Origin: Pyrenopolyporus hunteri
Lineage: Eukaryota; Ascomycota; Sordariomycetes; Xylariales; Hypoxylaceae
Length of the DNA stretch: 64,000 nucleotides
Direction: 5' to 3'
Assembly (NCBI GenBank): GCA_902806595.1
Contig: CADCXC010000038.1
Span: 1,364,001 to 1,428,000, forward strand
A program made the position numbers and the translations under genes. Numbering within the stretch: position 1 is the first letter of the stretch; each line of letters begins with the position of its first letter. Below the pieces are notes generated by a model. That model did not search any database, had not been told where the DNA came from, and saw only the letters and a list, made by a program, of their open reading frames with translations. Below, one piece after another: positions 37,419-49,240 of the stretch.

Positions 37419-38742
37419 ATGGCGACGGAAGCTGGTGATGTGGCGGAGGAAGCGCATGATGTCAAAGTGCCTACTGCGGATCCCGTCAGTTTCTCGTGGT
37501 TGTAAGTCAATTAATTCAGTTCCCTTTGGTGCATTGCTATCCTTACTCCTTACTCACCTGCGCATGAAGGCAGCCCCACGTTATATTCGTCGTCATCTTA
37601 GTCGGCGAGGAAGAGACCCCCTTCGGCATCCAGAAGGATTTCCTTTGTGCCAAGTCAACTTATTATCGCGCTCATTTTGCCGATAAGCAAGACGGCAACA
37701 CCGAGGATCCGGGCCTTGAGCACGTTGTCAAGCTTCCCGAGGCCACCCCAGAAGTCTTCGGATTCGTCCAGAACTTCCTGTACACCGGAAAGCTATTCAC
37801 CGATACTAACGGTATTCCCCGATACGAGGTCCTTATTGCCATCTGGAAGCTTGGAAATGACCTGGGCATCGAAGGCCTCTGCGACGAGGCTCTTGAGTCT
37901 ATGGCCGAGTATAGAATACTCACTCAGCACATTCCTGCTACGCCCCTCCTTGTCCAGGCGTGGAAGGACACCCCTGAAGGCTCATCTATCCGCAAGCTCC
38001 TTCTGAATTGGGCTGCTGAGTACATCAGGTCGTCTGGCGCCCGTGAAGAATTCACCAAATCACTCCCTAAGGAAGTGTTGAGTGAGCTTGTCATCGCGAT
38101 GAGCGATCACAATCCTTCACCGGCTATACAGGTTAATCCTAGCCAGCCTCAGCGAAAGAACGTTCATTACCTCGAGGCCGAGTCCACCGATGACGAGGCC
38201 GTTCACAAAGCACGAGCACACCCGCCTCCTAAAAAGTCTAGAGCCTCGTGGCCTACCACGAAGCCTCCTAAGACCAAGCGAACTAATATCAACAACACTG
38301 CACAAAACTATTCTACTGAGCAGAAACTCACCTTCTGTGCTGATCTGTTGAGCAGAATGTTATCTGGACCAGGTAAGTCCTCCCTTGACCATTGCTTGTG
38401 AATTTAACTAACGACCTTATTATGATAGGCTTCTGGACTCGGCTTATTGGCCCGTTCCGCGACCCTGTTCAACCCGAGCGAGATGGAGTACCGGATTACT
38501 TCGATAAGATCGACACGCCTATGGATCTTACTACCATCAAAGAGAAGATGGACCACAGGGAATACAACGACGAGCAAGAGTTCTTAGCCGATGTCCGCCA
38601 AATATTTAAGAACTGCTACACCTACCATAAGCGCGGCTCACCGATGTGGACCAATTGTGAGAGATTTGAGAAGATCTTTGAGGATAAATTCTCAACCATG
38701 TCTAAGTGGATCTCAAAGTTGGAAGGTGAGGAGGCTACTTAA
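37419..38742 (+). CDS. BTB/POZ-bromodomain fusion protein, three exons, 399 aa
   Basis: Exons at 37419-37501, 37570-38372 and 38429-38742 join in phase; introns are 68 and 56 bp (GTAAGT donors; the second has an ACTAAC branch site). The acceptor of intron 1 (GAAG at 37569) is the least certain. Residues about 30-130 form a BTB/POZ fold (VGEEETPFGIQKDFLCAKS, later FVQNFLYTGKLF), a dimerisation and cullin-adaptor domain. A basic, Pro/Lys-rich linker (KKSRASW..KTKRTN) resembles a nuclear signal. Residues about 280-395 are a bromodomain: GPFRDPV, VPDYFDKIDTPMDLTTIKEK, then the BC-loop NCYTYHK. The position that is the acetyl-lysine-anchoring Asn in canonical bromodomains (BRD4 N140) is His362. 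Likely nuclear and chromatin-associated; whether it binds acetyl-lysine is doubtful. It converges on mcm3. Confidence 0.85.
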
Positions 38743-39829
38743 ATCCTTTACCGTTCCACATCTTCATAATGAAGTTTGTCTCAAGATATGGGAATTTGGC
38801 GCCATATTTGAGACGCCGCAACTCGGCGTTCGTTCTTGGACGAACCTACCCATTTACTGGATTGAGCAATTTGGGGTGCATAGAGAGGGCTCTATACTAC
38901 TATAGGGCGATTCTGCACATATGCGTGCAATGGGGCCTAAGACAAGGCACCTTTGGTCATGAGCCGACTTTGGGGCTTCACGACATTGTATTAAAGGCAC
39001 TGTAGCAGATGTCTATTCCTAGACCAGCTGCGGCTCTGGTCCTTGTCTCTTTCCCCCCCCATAATACCATTTCTTACACCTTACATCCGACTAAGGGGAG
39101 AGAGAGGGAGAATATGCCGCAGCTGGATGCGTTCGTCCATAAGGATAGGAAGGCGCAGGGTTGAGGAGTTCTTGATACTGGTGCTATTAAATAGCTTTTT
39201 GCGACGGCTCTAATTCCTCTTCATGCGTTGTTCTATGTTCATTCATGCGCTTTTAATGAGTGACAAATAGTTAATACGCAATATAAAAAATTGCACCTAC
39301 GGCTCTAGGCTTCGTAATTACCTAATTATCAGAGGAGAATTGTGTGTTTGATGGATAATCCTAGAACCATTAGATGCCTTCGAACCCTGGCCATGAATTC
39401 TATCAAAGTACGCTAAATCTCGAAGGATGCGACAGAATATCGCGACGAGACAATGCCTTCATAGGTTTGGGTACGCGTTACGGAGGTCGGAACTCATCAT
39501 CAAATTCAGTGGTATAGCCTATCCGAGCAACTCAAATCAACATCCGTAAACAGCGTGGCTCATCACATCAAGTAGTCCTCTTTCTCCTGTTTCTTCATAA
39601 AACCCCATGCTCCTGTACCGGGTCGGCGGGCTCGCAGCAGGCTCATAAGTATATCTACCTCCTAATGAAGCATCCAAGTCATCGCTGCCCAATTGCCCCC
39701 TTACCAGCATGATCTTGATCTGCCATACACTCGGATCTTGGCTCTTTCATACAGGTAATCGCCAAAGCCCATCGCCTTCCTAAAATACCCGGTATAGAGT
39801 AGCAGTAATACTCTTGACCTAACGCCGCC
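38743..39829. other. Convergent spacer between the BTB-bromodomain gene and mcm3
   Basis: This region of about 1.1 kb probably carries two facing 3' ends. I see no coding sequence with family features; open frames just after 38742 are antisense or out-of-frame extensions. There is one ACGCGT at 39473, far from either promoter. Confidence 0.5.
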
Positions 39830-42660
39830 TTAGATCTTATACACCAAATCGCCATCCGTGTACCTGGGTTATTGCATTAGTAACGGAATTCTCTTTACTG
39901 TGACCAGGGAACGGGTGTCACTTACATGATCTGGTTCGCCCCGTCCATCTTCTTGAGCGCCTTGATGGCCTCATCCTTGGAGAAAGCGGCTCCCCTGCCG
40001 CCTAAGCGTTGATTGACGGAGTCGATGACCTTGTCCACGTTGGCCGCGTCGTCGTCGAATAAGTCCGTGTTGAGAAGCTGGCCGAGCGTCGTCCGGAACG
40101 TGGCCAGCCGCTCCGCTGTGATGGGCGTATCGATGTTTAGGCCTGCGGCGCTAGAAGCGAGGGCCGCGTCTTCTTGCGTCTCCTCGTCCTGCGTCTCGAG
40201 CTGCGAAGCGGGCACGGAGGAGGCGAAGGAGACTTGTGAGGTTGCGGGTGCGTTCGACGAGGAAGCTTGCCGGGTTCGGTTCGCGCGTCGTGGCGTTACG
40301 TTAGGAATGTCTTCGTCGTCGTCGTCGTTTTCTGATTCCGGGGAGTCTTGCGCGTTCCGACCGTTTGCACCGTTTGCGCCATTGGAGCGGCGGCTACCGT
40401 TAGTAGACGGCTGGCTACGAGCTGTTGCTCGGGTCGACGGGGCGGTCCTACCGCGGACCGTCGACCCTCTATACGTGCTATCGCCACGGTCGCCGTCGTC
40501 ATCGTCGTCGCTTTCCGAATCCGACGAATCCGACTCCACTCGCTGGGTGCGCCTGCGCTTCCGCTTTGACTCGTCTTCAACGACCTCCTTGAATAGGGCG
40601 AAGCGGAGAATAGCCTCGGCGGCTAGGGCATCCCGTTCTTCTACTCGGTTGGAGAGCCGCGACTTGGCGTGTGCGGTCGCCAAACGGATAAGCGTCTCCA
40701 ATGTACGGACGGTTAGGGGTGATGTCCTTCTTTGGTTGCCCTCCATCTCGTCATTACGCAAGCCAACGTATATCTCCGCGATACGATCCGATGCATCCTG
40801 GGTTAGCACAGGTTTGACTCTCGTTTTGGCGTACTGTATGTACTTCTTCATGAATGGGATGCTAAGGACTTCGCGCCGCTTGTTGGCGCCACGACCGGAG
40901 GTTAGAGTAACTCCTGCATGCAACATAGCATCGTATTTCTCGTATACCTCGGTTGGTTTATTCGTAGCATCCTGATTCTGTAGCGCGACACTAAGGGCTT
41001 GCTGAACATTCTCACGCACTGGAGCGCCTTCGTCGGTACCAGGTTGTCGGTAACGGTGCATACGTAGGACGTGCTCAGACACTTGGCGGTCTCGTGTATC
41101 TTCGATATCATCGGTAACGACAAACAGGAGATCAAAACGCGAGAGAAGAGAATCTGGAAGGGCAATATTCTTGTGAGGATCTTTGTGTGTGTCATATTGA
41201 CCAAAAATCGGGTTGGCAGCAGCGATGACACTACAGCGAGCGTTGAGCGATGTGTGGATGCCAGCCTTGGCAATGGTGACGGTCTGCTGTTCCATAACTT
41301 CGTGGATAGCAACTCGATCGATATCCGACATCTTATCGAACTCGTCGATACAGACAACCCCCCTATCTGCCATAACCATAGCACCAGCTTCCAGTCTCCG
41401 TTCACCGGTTTCCTTGTCCGATGTGACGGCTGCTGTGAGACCGACACCTGAAGATCCGCGGCCGGTGGTTGCGATGGCCAACGGCGCGGTATTGAGCACA
41501 AAACGCAGGAGTTGGGATTTAGCTGTCGAAGGGTCACCGACCATAAGTATGTTGATGTCTCCTCTTAGATGTGTGCCGTTCTCTAAGTTCTTTTCCATAC
41601 CACCCAAGAGCATGAGTAAAATCGCCTTTTTGATATAATCGTGGCCGTATATGCTCGGTGCCAGCGACTGGGACAGGAGCTCGAAGAGGTTCCTTTTCTT
41701 GGCCACTTTGTTGATATTGCGGATATCGGTATCGGTGATTGTTGCGGTTGCCACGCCCCCGCTTGCCTTGGACGAGAGGAGGACGACGTTGTTCGCTAGA
41801 ATTATGGTCTTGAAAAGCGCGCTGTTGTGATTCGTATTTCGGTTTCCAAGAGTTCTGAAGATGCCGACTAGTTGGACTCTGTCGCCAGGTTTCACTCTGT
41901 CAACCAGGTCATCGTCTAGGATAACATCCACCCCACGAGGGAGTTGACCAGCGGGAGCCCTTTCAGGCATTTCCTGTATCGAAATGGTCTGGTGGTCCCT
42001 GTATGTGCAGAAGCCGTACTCCGTGATGAGCGGGTTGTTCTCCTCGTCCACTTGAGGATAGACGCTGGACGTGGTTACGCCATTGGTCATGGTCTGGTCG
42101 CGGTATTCGCGGAAGTGGAATATGTTCTTCGCCTCGTTGTAATGCACGCTCTTTACGACCTTTGGCCTAATGAGGGAACATCTGGTGACTATACCTTCGA
42201 TCGACACCATATGATTCAGGTGATTTGACGATAACGTTCTCGGGTTGCAAGCGTTAAGGCCGAAGCTGCCTGCCCAGGCGCAGTAGTACAAGACATCGGG
42301 GTCGGTCTGGTCAGGTCGTGCTTGCGGGATAGTCTTTACGACCTCCTTGAGTGCGTGGTTGAAGGCTAGGGTATATTCGAAAGGGTCATATAGTAGGCCA
42401 TCTGCGAGCTCTGGGTTGTGATCGCGAACATGGTCTAGATTGACGACTAGGCGTCTTTGGTTCTTTTGAAGCATCAAGATGATGTCGGATCGGTAGCTTC
42501 TCGCATGTTGATCGTCTATCCACGTATCCCATCCATTAGTTCCACGTTGGCTCTATTTAGTAGTATTTTAGCAAGCAGCGAACTTACGAGGGTCGAGAAA
42601 CCCCTCGGCCAGGCGGATGCGCTCCTTGGCCGCTTCATCTCGAAGCATGAAACTATCCAT
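39830..42660 (-). CDS. mcm3: MCM3, subunit of the MCM2-7 replicative helicase
   Basis: MCM3 is one of six AAA+ subunits of the MCM2-7 helicase, loaded at replication origins in G1. Exons: 42660-42588, 42515-39926 and 39863-39830, giving 898 residues; introns are 72 and 62 bp. The ATG at 42660 sits in CAACATGG and gives MDSFMLRDEAAKERIR. The core shows Walker A GDPSTAKS (about 351-358), Walker B CIDEFD (413-418), the sensor AANP (457-460) and arginine finger SRFD (483-486); VSEHVLRMHRYR points to MCM3 among the paralogues. Residues about 690-800 are an acidic, Ser/Asp-rich linker with a basic patch (KRKRRR), then a winged-helix-like C-terminus. The last exon is only 34 nt and encodes YTDGDLVYKI. 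Without that splice the frame ends at an in-frame TAA that is part of the donor. It is divergent from exo70. Confidence 0.97.
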
Positions 42661-44045
42661 GTTGCCCTCTGTCCTTCGTTGCTGTTTTCTCCGGTGAAAC
42701 CCAACGATCAATTACGGTAATTAGCAGGGAAAACTCAGCCCTACGATCATCGGTGGTGGAAATACAAGTATAGAGAGGAAGAGAGTGACAAGATATAGGT
42801 GGGTGAGAGTTGAGGACCTGGATCGAAGGTGATTAGGTACCTGGGTAGTTTCACGACGTTTAGGTTGAAAGGGGCAGAGGGGAATAAAAGTTCCATGTCG
42901 CGTCTCCGCCCGCGTTTTTTCGTGTGCGCGTTCTTAAAGAGGTTGCATGAAGCCCCACTTAAAATAGGAGTCCTGATATGGTAATACCAGACACCACCTC
43001 CGCTTATCTCCGGCGCATCTCAATAAGTACAAACGCAAGGTACCTGTAGGTAGCTGTAGTAAGTATAAGGAATGTAATAAGTTATATAAGTAGAATAACA
43101 GGCGATGATCTCCTTGCTTTATAACCGCTGAGCGCAGTTTGTTCTACCGCTATTATACTATACCTAGGTACCATTTAAAAGTGAGCAGTAAGGGTGGCGT
43201 TCATAATGATGGCCTATCCCTTAAGTCTTATAACAACCAGTTGGCCGATGTCTAAATTTACCACTACAAACCTCACAAAATAGGTGACTATTATGTAGTA
43301 CTAACGTCCCCGAAGAAAGGTACCTATACTACCTGCATGTACGTACGCGTTGACATACGGATCTCGCTCGAGCCACTAATAGACCCTTAATACCTAATAA
43401 GTCTATTCTTCGAATCCCTCAACAAGTACCTGTATAGGCTCGACGCGTTTGTTCCTAGAAGGCGGAGTAGTCAAACAGTAACATCAACTTCGTAGAGCCT
43501 CATATTTTAGTCTAGAAAAAATAACCCGAATGCTACATCCAACATGTCTTCGAAGAAGGGTGATTGGCGTGACGAGTGAACCGGTCAAGCGTTATCAGTG
43601 TTCGGTCAAGGTACGGCGCCTAATTCAGCGGCCTTAGCACTACGGAATCAGCCGATAGCAGGCTTAGGTGCTTAAATGGCCCCCATCTTCAGCACGAAAC
43701 TGAAAGGGCGACCAACCATGGGTCGGGCTTTCTGTAGCGCACTGCCGTCATCCTCTTGTATTGTACTGTACCTAACTTAGGTACTATACGAGGGGGATGT
43801 AGGTAATACATACCCGTACCTACCTGGAAATAATACCTAAATACCTAGGTACCTACCTACATACCTAGGTACCTACACTCCCTTTCATTTCCTGCAGCAA
43901 CAGATCCAAACGTCGTAAACTTAAACCGAACATCAACGTCTATTCGCATTAACCGCAATCGCATCTTGTCGGTGATTGGGATTCTAGCATCGCGTACGAA
44001 CGTGGTTTGGCTGCGCCGTCGTCTTTCGCATAGCCGGAACCGAAC
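42661..44045. promoter_or_regulatory. Divergent mcm3-exo70 intergenic region with two ACGCGT sites
   Basis: The 1385-bp spacer must hold promoters for both divergent genes. ACGCGT occurs at 43345-43350 and 43443-43448, 98 bp apart and 680-790 bp before the mcm3 start; in yeasts this is the MBF box of G1/S genes including MCM genes. TACCTAGGTA palindromes are at 43161, 43842 and 43862. A short open frame at 43857-44075 overlaps the exo70 start on the other strand and is not credible. The promoter boundaries are inferred. Confidence 0.4.
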
Positions 44046-46027
44046 ATGGCTGTAGGATTGGCCAACAGCCGTCACGCGGCCGATGAAGAAGCTCGCGCCG
44101 AAGTCGACGTGCTCAACTCGCGATTAGAGAAGACGACCCAATTGACCAAGAAGATCCAGGCCTGTCTAGGGAGGCTCGAGGCTACCGGGAAGAGTGTGCG
44201 AGAGGTGTCGGGGCCCCTTACGGGCGAAACGAAGAAGCTCCAGGTTCTGGGAAACAGTTAGTTCACCCCTACACCTCGTTTGATGGGCATTGCGTCCTAC
44301 GCTTGCTATGCCTCCCACGCTTCTTGATATTGATTTCGCGAACCATCGTAGACATCGACGCCGTAATCGCAGCCATCGAGCGCCTCCGCCAGCCCGCCGA
44401 CTCGAAGAATGACGAGGAAGCCATCATCCGGCAAGGCCCCGAGAAGGCCGGCCTGTCTAATTACCTGAACTCGATCAAACGACTGAGCAAGGCGCTGGCG
44501 GATATGAAGTCTTCGAACCTGCGCGCCAACCAGCAGACGATAGCCGACCTCCAACGCTTAATCAAGTCTGGGAATACACAGCTCGAAAATTCGTTCGACA
44601 AGATGCTGCGGGCGGAGACGCCACGCTCCATCGAACCATTACAATATACGACCAAGAACACGCCATTCCCCCTCTTGACGCAAGACAAGATTTCGCGCTT
44701 GAGCCTGATGAATTCCTATGTGTCCGGAAATTCGGTATCTGAGAACCCGCTAATCAAAATCTATTCCGAAGTACGCGGGCAATATCTATCACAAACTCTG
44801 ATGAACCTCGCATATGCTAGTGTGAATACGGCAAAGAAAAAGAGTCCTGACGCCATCTACAGGGCCGGGACCAATGGAATCGGCATGTACGCGCAGGCAA
44901 TGGAAGGCTTATTCGTTGCCGAATACGACAATATCTGCAACATATTTATGCGACAAGACTGGGGGCCGGCTTTCCAAATGACCTGTCAGGCGTCCCTGGC
45001 TGAATTGGCTCGAACGATCCGCGAGTTGAATAATCACATCAAGGCCCATCTCAACACCGACTGCTATCTTGCATACGAGATCATTGAGATAATGTCCAAT
45101 CTGTCTAATAATATCGAGGAGCGCACGGGTGAGCTCAAGACTACCCTAGCCGCCGCGTTAAAACCGGTACGCGAGACGGGCAAATCCTCACTTGCCGAGC
45201 TGCTCGAGGAGACGAAGCGGAGGGTGGGGGCAATGCAGGCCCTCCCGTCGGATGGCTCGCCAGTGCCCATTGTTTCAGAAACGATGCAACGCTTGCAGAC
45301 CATGGTTGACTTCCTCCGGCCAATATCCAGCATCATGATCTCCCTAGGCGACGGTGGTTGGAGGTCGGGGGCCGCCGCGAATACTAGTATGGACGGAATT
45401 CCTAGCCTGGCATCGTTCGATATCGGTGCCGACGGGAAGGAGATATTCGCGCACTATTGCACAGATACGATAGACGCTCTGATGTCGGCGCTGGAGCAGA
45501 AGGCGAGGGTGTTGCTAAAAGGGAAATCTCTCTGGGGTGTCCTTCTAGCCAACAGCGTCACCATCATCGAACGTATGATTCGGGACTCTGACCTTAAGCC
45601 GCTCCTGGAAGGCCGGCTCAGCGGACTGGACGGCTGGCGCAAGAAGGCGAAGGCTCTTTACGCCGAGGCGTGCAAAGACGTGTCGATGCACTTGTTTGAC
45701 GTGATCCACACAAATCGGTCCCAGCGACCGCCCTCTGGTTCGTCCGAGTCTGCTTCAATTCTCAAAGGACTCAGCAGCAAGGATAAGGACAGCATCAAGG
45801 CTAAATTCCAGCTCTTCAACGCGTCCTTCGACGAGCTGGTGGCTAGGCATAAGACTTACAGTATGGAGCGGGAGGTGAGGCAGATGTTCGCCAAGGACAT
45901 GCAACAGATGCTCGAGCCTCTTTACAACCGTTTCTGGGACCGATACCACGAGATAGACAAGGGGAAGGGCAAGTACGTCAAGTATGATAAGTCGTCGATT
46001 GCTGCTGTCTTCCTGAGCCTCTACTGA
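44046..46027 (+). CDS. exo70: EXO70, exocyst complex subunit
   Basis: EXO70 is a subunit of the octameric exocyst, which tethers secretory vesicles to the plasma membrane at sites of polarised growth such as hyphal tips. Exons at 44046-44256 and 44352-46027 give 628 residues, the usual fungal length. The 95-bp intron has a GTTAGT donor and is spliced so that LQVLGN joins NIDAVIAAIERL. The ATG is in the strong context CGAACATGGCT. The N-terminal coiled-coil (LEKTTQLTKKI, GRLEATGKSV) is followed by the all-helical Exo70 domain, including ALADMKSSNLRAN, PLLTQDKISRLSLMNSYV, the AYEIIEIMSNL region and the C-terminal YSMEREVRQMF and YNRFWDRYHEIDKG..YVKYDK stretch, where basic residues contact phosphoinositides in yeast Exo70. 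Confidence 0.96.
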
Positions 46028-47114
46028 TTTGGGGGGGGCGGTGCCCGGGCATCTGCCGACCTCAAAAGCAAGCCGGACCCGTTTTGAGCATCGCGAATTA
46101 TGCCAAACAGGTCCTACGCCGATTTGTATGGGGTCGATCATCATATGATTTGTTCTTGCATGGTACAGTATAACCCAGGGTCGCAGCCGTAAGTCGGCAT
46201 GTATTATTCCCGGGCAGGTTTTCATATATGCGGCAGCTAAAAATCTGAAAGTGAAGTTTGGATGCGAGTGGGGGTCAACGGGCCAAGGTGACCGAACCAG
46301 GAATGATTCACGATGGAAGCTCCGTCGCGGCACCAGTCTACGGCATACTAGCATTAGGAAACTACGCGAGATATACGCTGCGACGAGCGAACCTGTTTTA
46401 TTATTTAGAAAATGATACCCTTTTCGAACCGACCTGGAGCGTCGTGTCTTCTTTCTTTTGCTCAGAGGATGGCATGCTGCATGGAGGATCATCTGCCGGA
46501 CCTGGTCATATTCGAAGTACCCTGCTGTCTCGAGTGGCCTGATGAGTTGTATCCGCGAAGTGAGACGACGTTGATGTCGACGGGGTCGTGGGGAGGAGCT
46601 CCACTAGGCTGAATCCCCAGAGGGAAGATGAGATATCAAAATGTGATATGTGACTAACGGATGCCGGGCTAGACGAAAAAGATACGTGCCTGCATCGACG
46701 ATCGAAAGGAACATCAAGGCCATGGAGAAACCCGTCCCCAAAGTAACAACGGCCTATTTTCTCAGCAAGAAGATCCCTCACACTCACACCAGAGAATCCA
46801 AAGACTGGAAATTCTTGTGGGCCGGGGGCATATCTGTGTTGCTATCGCTTGGCATTGATTGCTTAAGTAATGCCTTCCCTTGTCGGTCGACCTGCATGCA
46901 GGAATCGATGGTGTCTTCTAAGGTAACAGGGCTCAAGGGGGGCCCTCCCCCCTCTCAAGGTGAGGTCGGTGAATTTTTGGGTCTGATCTGGAACCATGGA
47001 GCCAGACACCAGCGCAATCAGCGAACCCAGCTGGCCACCGCTAGATGCCTATCGCCATAAGCTCCCTTTCTTTCTCTCCCTATCCTGGCTTATCCCCCAA
47101 GACGGGAATCTGAG

Positions 47115-47155
47115 GTCTTGGTGTCTTGGTATCTTGGTGTCTCGGTGCCTTGGTA
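47115..47155. repeat. Degenerate tandem repeat around TCTTGGTGT
   Basis: Four to five units of TCTTGGTGT-like sequence with 8-10 bp period and a few changes (TATC, CTCGG, CCTTGG) are visible. It is a decayed minisatellite in non-coding sequence about 1.1 kb past the exo70 stop. Confidence 0.65.
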
Positions 47156-49218
47156 TTGTTCTTGATTAAATCCTCCATTGCCATATTCGTAACTCCAATT
47201 CCTAGATATCCATGTGGGCCAGCAAATATACGAGTGATGCGGTTCTCCTGGTTGTCGTGGTTGTCGTGGTCCTTTTCCCATGGTCTTCTGCACCCCTAGG
47301 CCTTACGTACCCTACATGGCCTACATACCCATACACGCTCATGTTCAAACGCCCATACATGCCTGCTAGACAAAACATACCCCTCTTTCCAATAAGGCAT
47401 TCCGGTCTGGGTGTATTGATTTCAGGTATTACTTCCAAATCGTGGTCTACGGTTCCTCCACAGCCTTGACCTAGGTATGCCACTTAACCCACACGAGTCT
47501 ATCTGGCTAATAGCCCATGTCAATCCAGCCTGTCCCAATCGCATGTGTCCTGGATGATTTGCCCGTTACACAGCAGGCGACAGCGCACTCGCAACGATGC
47601 CCAATTCGAGTCTTTCTGGCTCCACAAGATCCGTCAGTTCCTGCAACCTGAGGGTTAACGGGACCGCTCGCGAGCTAGTTAGCCAGCCACCCCAGGCCAA
47701 CCTCGCCCCAGGCGCCCACACCCCATAGGCACGCACGCGTACGCGCACTCACATGGCTATCTGCCCTAGGTAAGTAGGTAGGTATGTATGTATATCTGTA
47801 TTACACATATCGTGCCCCGTCGCCGCTGACGCTGCTGCTCGTAGCGACGACAGAAAGGCGGACGATGGAGGGTTTAGGGAGCACGGACTGGTAATCCCAT
47901 TCCCTCACGGGTCTAGCTCGCCGGGTGGCCGTAGCCCAGCACGTACGCATTGCAGCCAGTTCGCTGAAAGCTAGGAACAAACCGCATTGGCGGCGAATAA
48001 GCACCGGCGTACGTTATGACCCTCCTGCAACCCGCCATGCAGGACCGGACAGGACAGGAACGATTCACGCTGCACTGACCGCACCCTGTCCGTCCGTTCT
48101 CCACTGAAAGCCTACCTGGGTCCTCGCCCACCACACACCACACGCACGCCTCTCACCCCTCCCCCCTTCCAACACAACGTTGCCGAGTGCTGCTTAGCTG
48201 CCATGCAGCTGCAGAGCGCCCGTTAGCGTCCATCCTACAGGGCTGGGACTACCAAGTCGCGGCAGGCTAGTGGATCTATTATCTTTGTCCTATATGTCTC
48301 CTGGATGATGCGGACGCGACTTGGTTGGAATCCGTTCGCAGCTAGAGCACGTACAGTGCCTATTTACGTACGTACCTATGTATGTATGTGGTATATATAT
48401 GTAATGTATATGTATGCGTGTATGTATAAGCCTCGAGCGTCCGGCTGCGACCAACCAACCCTACGACCGAAAACGGAAAGAGGATAATATTAATAGGTAA
48501 TAGGGGGGAGTACCGCAGCCGTCAGGAAAGGCAAAGCAAACCCCGAAGCTTCCAGGACGGCGGAGAGCCTGGGGACGTAATTCCCCCTTTCCCTTCGCCC
48601 TGCTATAACCACCTAACATACATGCTTAATCTACATACTTAACCTAGCGTACCAGGTAGGTTAGAGCTGCCCACCACAGCTCGCCTGATGACGACAATTC
48701 CCGCCTCCGGGGTTTCATCGCCATTGAGTAAAGAGTATATCATATATCAGAATGCACATCGATGATTCGATATCGTCCCCGCTGACCCGAACAGCGATCA
48801 ATTCGGGTTCCCCTCCGTATTCGGGGTGATTGGATCTCGGCCAACGATGGGGTGACGGGTTTGTCCTTGGGGCGTGTCCTTGGGTGAGTGAGTAGTAGTG
48901 GCAGCAGGCGGAGGGTGGGAACCAAGGAACAAGCAAGGCAGCCTATCGACGTTTCTTGGTTATTCTCCGGGAGGGACGGAGCTAAGTGGCCTCCCTCTCC
49001 CAGTCGATCAGTCCCGAGCCGTCCGCTTCTGTCCGCCTACCTATAGAGTCGGTTCCTACACCCCTGTCCTCACGTAGCTTTTCGACTTCTTTCTGTTTCA
49101 TTATGCCGAGGGATGGCGAGAGACACAGCGCTGTATCGCCGCTTGAGCTCGCTGCTCCCATGGCCCATCCCGGTTCGTGGGTTAATAGCTCATGTATATG
49201 ATGATGTGCACATATATG

Positions 49219-49240
49219 TATGTACGTACGTACGTACGTG
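49219..49240. repeat. GTAC tetranucleotide microsatellite
   Basis: Consecutive ACGT/GTAC units are seen, flanked by TATG-rich sequence. No role is inferred. Confidence 0.75.

Noticed and set aside
40013..40975. 320-codon open frame on the plus strand
   Set aside because: It lies entirely antisense to mcm3, whose identity is certain; the composition is the Ser/Arg-rich shadow of the acidic mcm3 linker.
46650..47060. 136-codon plus-strand frame after exo70
   Set aside because: It has no motif, and its start codon context and composition are poor; an antisense frame overlaps it.
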